64,000 nt of DNA, from positions 1 to 64,000 of the forward strand of contig CAVVZJ010000018.1 of NCBI GenBank assembly GCA_963752755.1, written 5' to 3'. Position 1 is the stretch's first letter; every line of letters starts with the position of its first letter. Of the stretch, positions 60,052 through 64,000 are shown one piece after another. The notes beneath the pieces were generated by a model that saw only the letters and a program-made list of their open reading frames with translations, did no database searches and had not been told where the DNA came from. Made by a program: the position numbers and the translations under genes. The stretch comes from CAVVZJ01 sp963752755 (lineage in GTDB: Bacteria; Planctomycetota; Planctomycetia; Isosphaerales; Isosphaeraceae).

Positions 60052-61377
60052 CTACTCGACACTGGCCGCCGGGCTCGTCGAGTTTTCCGGGTCTTCCTCG
60101 ACGAAGGCGTCAAGGGCCGGCGTGTCGGGGCTCATCGTCACGAGCCCTCGAAGCAGGATCATCATCGGCATGGCGGTCATCAGGCCGAGCGGGCCCCATA
60201 ACCAGCCGAAGAAGAGCAGGCCGAAGATGATCGTGACGGGATTCAGCCGAACCGCACTCCCATAGAGAAGAGGGGTGATCACATAGCCTTCGATCGTCTG
60301 GAGAGCGACGTAGACGCCCAGGACCGCCAGCGGTTGCCACCAGGTCCCCAGGCTCAGGGCGACAATTGTCGGCAACGTGGCCGCCAGGATCGGCCCGAAG
60401 TAGGGGACGACTTCGAGCACGCCGGTGATGACCCCCCACAGCAACGGCTGGGGGACACCGATTAGCCACAAAGCGACCGACAAGACGGCCGCATAACAGA
60501 GCGAGACCAGAAACAGATACCCGATATAAGTCACCATCAGCTGGCGAAGGTGGAGCATGTGCCTCGACTGGACCTGAACGCCCAGCTGGCCCAGAGATCG
60601 CCGAACCCGGATCATCCATTCGTCGCGGGTATTCAGCATGTAGAAGACGTAGGCGAGAAAGATGACGAGACCGCCCAGAAAGCCAAGCAGTCCGCCCAGG
60701 CCCGTCATGACCCATCGCCCCGCTGTCTGGACGTTGCGGCGCAGAAAGTCGGTGTACTGAGCCCGTACCTTTGATTGCGACAGCTCGGCATCCTGCCCGG
60801 ATCGGCCATGAGACTCTCCTCTTTGCCGGGAAACCGACAAAGGGGCCTCGTCTCCCGTGATCGGGGGCTTGAGGCCGCTGTTCAAAGCGATGTCCGTCAA
60901 TCCCGGGTCCGATTCAACGGGCTCGGTGGACGTTCGATCGTTCGTTTTTGGCAGATCGACGAGCCCCAGGGTTTTCAGGGTTTTCGATCCATCCACCTGT
61001 TCGGAAACATCGGCCAGCAACGAACCAAAGGCGTTGAGATACTTGTCCGTGTTCTGAACGATCGTGCCCGCTTCGTAGAGGATCATTCCCACGACGACGG
61101 CGAACGCCAGCGCGACGGACAGGGCACAGGCGAGCGCCGCGATGGGCCTCGGAAATCGCGCGCGACGCTCCAACCACGATGCGACCGGGGACAGAGCAAT
61201 CGTCAGAAACAGAGCCAGGACGAACGGAACAAACAGGCCCGCGAGAAGATAGGCTGCGCCCACCAGAAGCAGCCCCGCGATGACGCGCAACGCGATGGTT
61301 TGCGTGTCCAGCCGTTCCTCGATGGGCTCCTCGTGTTCATCGCGTTGAGTCGGGCCTGGCTTTTTGCGCGTCGGCAT
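60052..61377 (-). CDS. AI-2E family (PerM-like) membrane permease
   Basis: 441 residues, intact, with about eight transmembrane helices (ALRVIAGLLLVGAAYLLAGL, FVLALFLTIALSPVASWLER, AFAVVVGMILYEAGTIV, GLLGFLGGLVIFLAYVFYML, YIGYLFLVSLCYAAVLSVAL). The family signature is PQPLLWGVITGVLEVVPYFG followed by PILAATLPTIVALSL and IEGYVITPLLYGSAVRLNPV. Members export autoinducers or other solutes; most have unknown cargo. ATG 61377 is preferred; GTG 61419 is in frame upstream. Confidence 0.88.
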   Translation of the reverse strand: MPTRKKPGPTQRDEHEEPIEERLDTQTIALRVIAGLLLVGAAYLLAGLFVPFVLALFLTIALSPVASWLERRARFPRPIAALACALSVALAFAVVVGMILYEAGTIVQNTDKYLNAFGSLLADVSEQVDGSKTLKTLGLVDLPKTNDRTSTEPVESDPGLTDIALNSGLKPPITGDEAPLSVSRQRGESHGRSGQDAELSQSKVRAQYTDFLRRNVQTAGRWVMTGLGGLLGFLGGLVIFLAYVFYMLNTRDEWMIRVRRSLGQLGVQVQSRHMLHLRQLMVTYIGYLFLVSLCYAAVLSVALWLIGVPQPLLWGVITGVLEVVPYFGPILAATLPTIVALSLGTWWQPLAVLGVYVALQTIEGYVITPLLYGSAVRLNPVTIIFGLLFFGWLWGPLGLMTAMPMMILLRGLVTMSPDTPALDAFVEEDPENSTSPAASVE

Positions 61378-61900
61378 GCGGACACTCGATTCGAAGACGA
61401 ACGGGACCAGCTTTTCCACGGGCGGAACTCAGGCCGGAATGGCCACGAATCGCCTATGAGCAAATGGGATGCCTTCGACATCGATCCTCAAGCCATCGTG
61501 GTCGAGCCCTCGCCGTGCCAAATCGCAGGCGTCGCGACCCATTCACTTCCACTATCCAAAACGGTCTGCCCACCCAGGATCTCACCAAGACATCGCATCA
61601 GGCCCGTCTCTCCCCCTATCGATCTCCTGAGGAACCAAAGAACTCGCCAGCCGCTGCCGCTGTCCGATCGGGGTTTCGCGAGACCACGAATCAGCCCTCT
61701 CTTCTCTGAGAGCTCGACGGACCACCAGGTTGGCCCTGAATTGGTTCGGCTCATCGGAGATATGGCGAAGATCGCGCGAGGGCCCCACCGATGACCGCCA
61801 AAATCAGCACGAGGCAGAGTGTCACGAGGAATGCCCGGCCGAACGGGGTCGGCAACAGAGCGGAGAGCATGGGGATCGGGGTAGGGATAGCAAACGGACC

Positions 61901-61928
61901 AAAACCAACGCTCGACTCTGAGCGTTGG
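61901..61928 (-). terminator. Intrinsic terminator after the carbonic-anhydrase-like gene
   Basis: Nine-base arms CCAACGCTC and GAGCGTTGG with a six-base loop form a perfect hairpin. On the minus strand it is followed by TTTT. It lies 87 bases past the stop of the gene ending at 62015. Confidence 0.6.
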
Positions 61929-62014
61929 TTCAGGTATGCGCTTTCTGCCCCCAAAGGCGCAGGTCTAATATTAAATGGGAGCTTATGGGTCCTGCTTGTG
62001 GGCGTATCCGCCAC

Positions 62015-62629
62015 TCACTGGGCCAACGGGGTGAATTGCCCCCGATGGACGTCGTAGGCATCGACCACCCCGTCGCGATACAACCATCCGTGCAGGTGGA
62101 GCCCCCCGCGATCGAGCTGACGGGCGACAGCGGGGATGGTCCTCAGGTTTTCGAGCTGGACCAGCACATTCTCCCGCGCCAGGACATCCCGTCGCTCCTC
62201 GACGTCCTCGACCTCCGGGTAGTGTTGCTCGACGATCGTCCGGGCCCTGAGGGCGTGACGGAGCCATGCGGCGACGCTCGGCATCTCCTCCAGGGACGGG
62301 CTCCCGAGCCGATCGAGGACGCCGCATGGGGCATGGCCGCAGATGACGATGTCGGTGGGCCGGTACAGCGTGAGGGCCGACTCGACGGGCTCGGAGCCGG
62401 ACGATGAGTCACCGTCGCCAGGTACCACGATGTTGCCGAGGTTCTGGAGGACGTAGAGGGCGGCTAGGTTCGTCGGGATGAGGCGATAGGGGTCGGCATC
62501 CAGTTCGGGGCACACGATCAGGAGGACCCCCCGTTGCCGGGCGGCCGGGCCGCCGAGCTCGAACAGCCGGTGAGACGTGAGGAAGTCTGTCGCCCGAAAG
62601 CGATGGATCCCAGTGACGAGCGGCGTCAT
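62015..62629 (-). CDS. Beta-carbonic-anhydrase-like protein lacking the Asp-Arg dyad
   Basis: 204 residues from ATG 62629, which has GGAGGGGG upstream. The fold motifs are LLIVCPELDADPYRL, YVLQNLGNIVVPG, ESALTLYRPTDIVICGHAPC and GGLHLHGWLYRDGVVDAYD. The zinc ligands Cys40, His99 and Cys102 are conserved. The usual C-x-D-x-R active-site dyad is replaced (Cys-Pro-Glu-Leu-Asp), so classic carbon dioxide hydration may be lost or altered. It is divergent from an HTH-EIIA gene and the start of a DabA gene, which suggests a role in inorganic carbon handling or sensing. Confidence 0.78.
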   Translation of the reverse strand: MTPLVTGIHRFRATDFLTSHRLFELGGPAARQRGVLLIVCPELDADPYRLIPTNLAALYVLQNLGNIVVPGDGDSSSGSEPVESALTLYRPTDIVICGHAPCGVLDRLGSPSLEEMPSVAAWLRHALRARTIVEQHYPEVEDVEERRDVLARENVLVQLENLRTIPAVARQLDRGGLHLHGWLYRDGVVDAYDVHRGQFTPLAQ

Positions 62630-62722
62630 TTCACCCCCTCCCCGGGATGGAACCAAGCCCGCGGCCCGAGGCTGCACGGCCAAGTTGGCGCGTCCCGAAA
62701 TCCCGACTCCTGCCACGACAAC

Positions 62723-62763
62723 ATTATACCGTCATTGACAACTGGAGCCACTTTATTGACAAT
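62723..62763. promoter_or_regulatory. Candidate divergent promoter region
   Basis: On the + strand TTGACA (62735-62740) and GACAAT (62758-62763) are 17 bases apart, followed 80 bases later by the ribbon-helix-helix gene. On the minus strand TATAAT (62723-62728) lies about 95 bases before the carbonic-anhydrase-like gene. The direct repeat ATTGACAA occurs twice, 22 bp apart, and could be an operator. The stretch is AT-rich compared with its surroundings. Confidence 0.35.
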
Positions 62764-62843
62764 GTCCTGGGATGTCACGTGGCGTCCCGGATGTCCATCG
62801 GTCGCCACTCCTGCCCGATCGCAGCTCCCGCCCGAGGCTTGAA

Positions 62844-63029
62844 ATGCCCGAGACCGTCGTCCACTTCCAGATCCGGATGCCCCCACACCTCCATGAGCAT
62901 CTGGCGAGCCGCGCGCGGGAGGAGAGGACCTCGCTCAATGCCCTGATCGTCACCATCCTCCGGGACGTCGAGGGGCGGCGCGAGGCGGCCGGGACGACGG
63001 CGTCCCCGGTGGCGACCCCGGCCGGCTGA
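62844..63029 (+). CDS. Ribbon-helix-helix DNA-binding protein
   Basis: 61 residues. MPETVVHFQIRMPPHLHEHL followed by ASRAREERTSLNALIVTIL is an Arc/CopG/HicB-type ribbon-helix-helix fold: a beta strand (VHFQIRM), then two helices. It would bind DNA as a dimer of dimers. No toxin gene accompanies it. The ATG at 62844 lies 15 codons inside a longer open frame, chosen because the domain begins there. It may regulate the neighbouring carbonic-anhydrase-like or EIIA genes. Confidence 0.65.
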   Translation: MPETVVHFQIRMPPHLHEHLASRAREERTSLNALIVTILRDVEGRREAAGTTASPVATPAG

Positions 63030-63101
63030 GCGGGACGCCGGGCCGGGCACCCGGTCCCGGGGCCCGGGCCGGGCGGATCCCGGGGCGTGGAGGACGATCC
63101 C

Positions 63102-63821
63102 GTGAACCTCTCCGTGCGCGACGCCGCCCGCATCCTGAGCGTCTCCGAGAAGACGATCTACCGCTGGATCAAGCAGCAGTCGATCCCCGCCTACCGGATC
63201 CAGGACCAGTACCGCTTCAACCGGGCCGAGATCCTCGAGTGGGCCACCTCCCGGCGGCTGAACGTCTCGAGCGAGATCTTCGCCGAGCCGGAGGCGGCCG
63301 GGCAGCCGGTCCCGTCGCTGGTCGAGGCGCTGGAGGCCGGCGGGGTGCATTACCGCGTCTCCGGCTTCGACAAGGGGTCGGCGTTGCGCGAGGTCGTCCA
63401 GCTCCTGAGGTTGCCGGAGGAGGTCGACCGCGAGTTCCTGCTTCGGGTCCTGCTGGCCCGCGAGGCGATGGCCCCGACGGCCATCGGCGACGGCATCGCC
63501 ATCCCGCACGTGCGCAACCCCGTCGTGCTCCACATCGACCGCCCGACCATCGCGCTGTGCTTCCTGGACCAGCCGATCGAGTACGGGGCCCTGGACGGCG
63601 AGCCGGTGCATACCCTGTTCACGATCATCAGCCCGACGACGCGGTCCCACCTGCACCTGCTGGCCGAGCTGTCGTTCGTCCTGAGAGACTCCGAGGTCCG
63701 TCGCGCCCTGCGCGACCAGGATTCGCGGCCGAACATCCTCGCGTACGTGCGGCGAGCCGAGGAGAAGCTGGTCGGCGCCGAGCCTGCCCTGAGTCCCGAC
63801 CCGGCATCCGAAAACCGATGA
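63102..63821 (+). CDS. HTH-PTS EIIA (fructose/nitrogen type) regulator
   Basis: 239 residues. GTG 63102 has GGAGG eight bases upstream and is preferred to GTG 63087. The N-terminal excisionase-type winged HTH reads LSVRDAARILSVSEKTIYRW and QYRFNRAEILEWA. The EIIA domain (about residues 70-215) has GDGIAIPHVRNP with the phosphorylated His136. The HTH-EIIA fusion suggests phosphorylation-dependent DNA binding. It lies 82 bp before a dabA start, so it may regulate bicarbonate uptake. Confidence 0.85.
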   Translation: MNLSVRDAARILSVSEKTIYRWIKQQSIPAYRIQDQYRFNRAEILEWATSRRLNVSSEIFAEPEAAGQPVPSLVEALEAGGVHYRVSGFDKGSALREVVQLLRLPEEVDREFLLRVLLAREAMAPTAIGDGIAIPHVRNPVVLHIDRPTIALCFLDQPIEYGALDGEPVHTLFTIISPTTRSHLHLLAELSFVLRDSEVRRALRDQDSRPNILAYVRRAEEKLVGAEPALSPDPASENR

Positions 63822-63903
63822 TCGGCGCGTGATCGGCCCCCGGCCTTCGCTCTCCGACACCGGACGTGACGCGTGACGCCCTCGAGAAACGGACCACCCC
63901 GAC

Positions 63904-64000
63904 GTGCGAGACGCATCGACTTCCGAGCCGATCCCCCGGGCAGGCCGCACCGGGCACGGGCCGGCGCACGGCCTCGACCACCTGATCGAGCATGCGGCAC
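63904..64000 (+). CDS. dabA: DabA (DUF2309) inorganic carbon transport subunit, N-terminal part
   Basis: The window ends 32 codons into this frame. From the GTG at 63904 it reads VRDASTSEPIPRAGRTGHGP then AHGLDHLIEHAA. The motif H-G-L-(D/E)-H-L-I-E-H-A-A is the conserved start of DUF2309/DabA proteins, where it precedes LLPAQGPI and HHNTLHAFE. DabA is the zinc-dependent, carbonic-anhydrase-like partner of the membrane protein DabB, and the pair takes up inorganic carbon. The family call rests on this short motif and the carbonic-anhydrase-like neighbour. Confidence 0.5.
   Translation, partial: MRDASTSEPIPRAGRTGHGPAHGLDHLIEHAA

Noticed and set aside
61751..62014. 87-residue minus-strand protein with a C-terminal hydrophobic helix
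   Set aside because: The frame contains a perfect hairpin followed by TTTT that fits as the terminator of the upstream carbonic-anhydrase-like gene, it starts against that gene's stop, and it has no family signature.
1..64000. tRNA or rRNA genes
   Set aside because: No cloverleaf-like segment with a recognisable T arm or rRNA signature was seen on reading; a covariance-model scan would be decisive.

Overview
The window is about 64 kb of GC-rich DNA that most resembles a planctomycete of the Isosphaeraceae type. Supporting marks are a PEP-CTERM protein, a TIGR02999-type ECF sigma factor followed by a serine/threonine kinase with TPR repeats, giant secreted proteins whose N-termini carry an LE-x-LE-x-R-type motif with LamG, Calx-beta, dockerin and cohesin-like domains, a MASE1/PAS/PP2C regulator, and several planctomycete-type insertion sequences. 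Species cannot be named from sequence alone. An iteron array, a Rep-like initiator, parA, parB and repeated 17-bp palindromes at 24.6-29.3 kb indicate a plasmid or megaplasmid, or an integrated one.

Layout. 0-6.3 kb is a graveyard of mobile DNA: a degenerate protein kinase, a Tat-exported protein cut by an IS630 element, an unclassified DDE transposase that truncates a group II intron reverse transcriptase, and a complete IS3 element. 6.5-17 kb is a potassium-pump island: a sigma54 enhancer-binding response regulator, two upstream activating palindromes, a well-spaced -24/-12 promoter, then a histidine kinase, a response regulator with a TPR output, a 26-residue membrane peptide, kdpF, kdpA, kdpB, kdpC and a stand-alone KdpD sensor/USP protein, all closely packed on the + strand. 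An ISL3 element follows (17.1-19.0 kb). 19.3-24.4 kb holds a Tat protein of unknown role, a small membrane protein, a ComEA-like protein, a GT4 glycosyltransferase and a PEP-CTERM protein. 24.6-29.3 kb is the replication/partition module. 29.3-34.1 kb has the MASE1-PAS-GAF-PP2C protein and a small membrane protein. 34.4-50.3 kb has the ECF sigma factor, the TPR kinase and two giant surface proteins with a polytopic membrane protein between them. 50.5-62.6 kb is a minus-strand run: YhaN/YhaO-type repair proteins, two plasmid-associated proteins, a NusG-like factor, an N,N-dimethylformamidase-like secreted protein, an AI-2E family permease and a carbonic-anhydrase-like protein. At the right edge, on the + strand, are a ribbon-helix-helix protein, an HTH-EIIA protein and the start of a DabA (DUF2309) inorganic-carbon transport subunit.

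How the parts fit. The kinase/EBP/sigma54 arrangement would place the whole Kdp pump under enhancer-dependent control instead of classical KdpDE. The right edge looks like an inorganic-carbon uptake locus. rep, the iterons, parAB and the palindromes would replicate and segregate the replicon.

Caution: many clearly homologous genes are interrupted by one or more single-base insertions or deletions (at least 25 across the window), some in homopolymers. This looks like uncorrected long-read error, so I annotate such genes as single coding regions and state where the frame changes.
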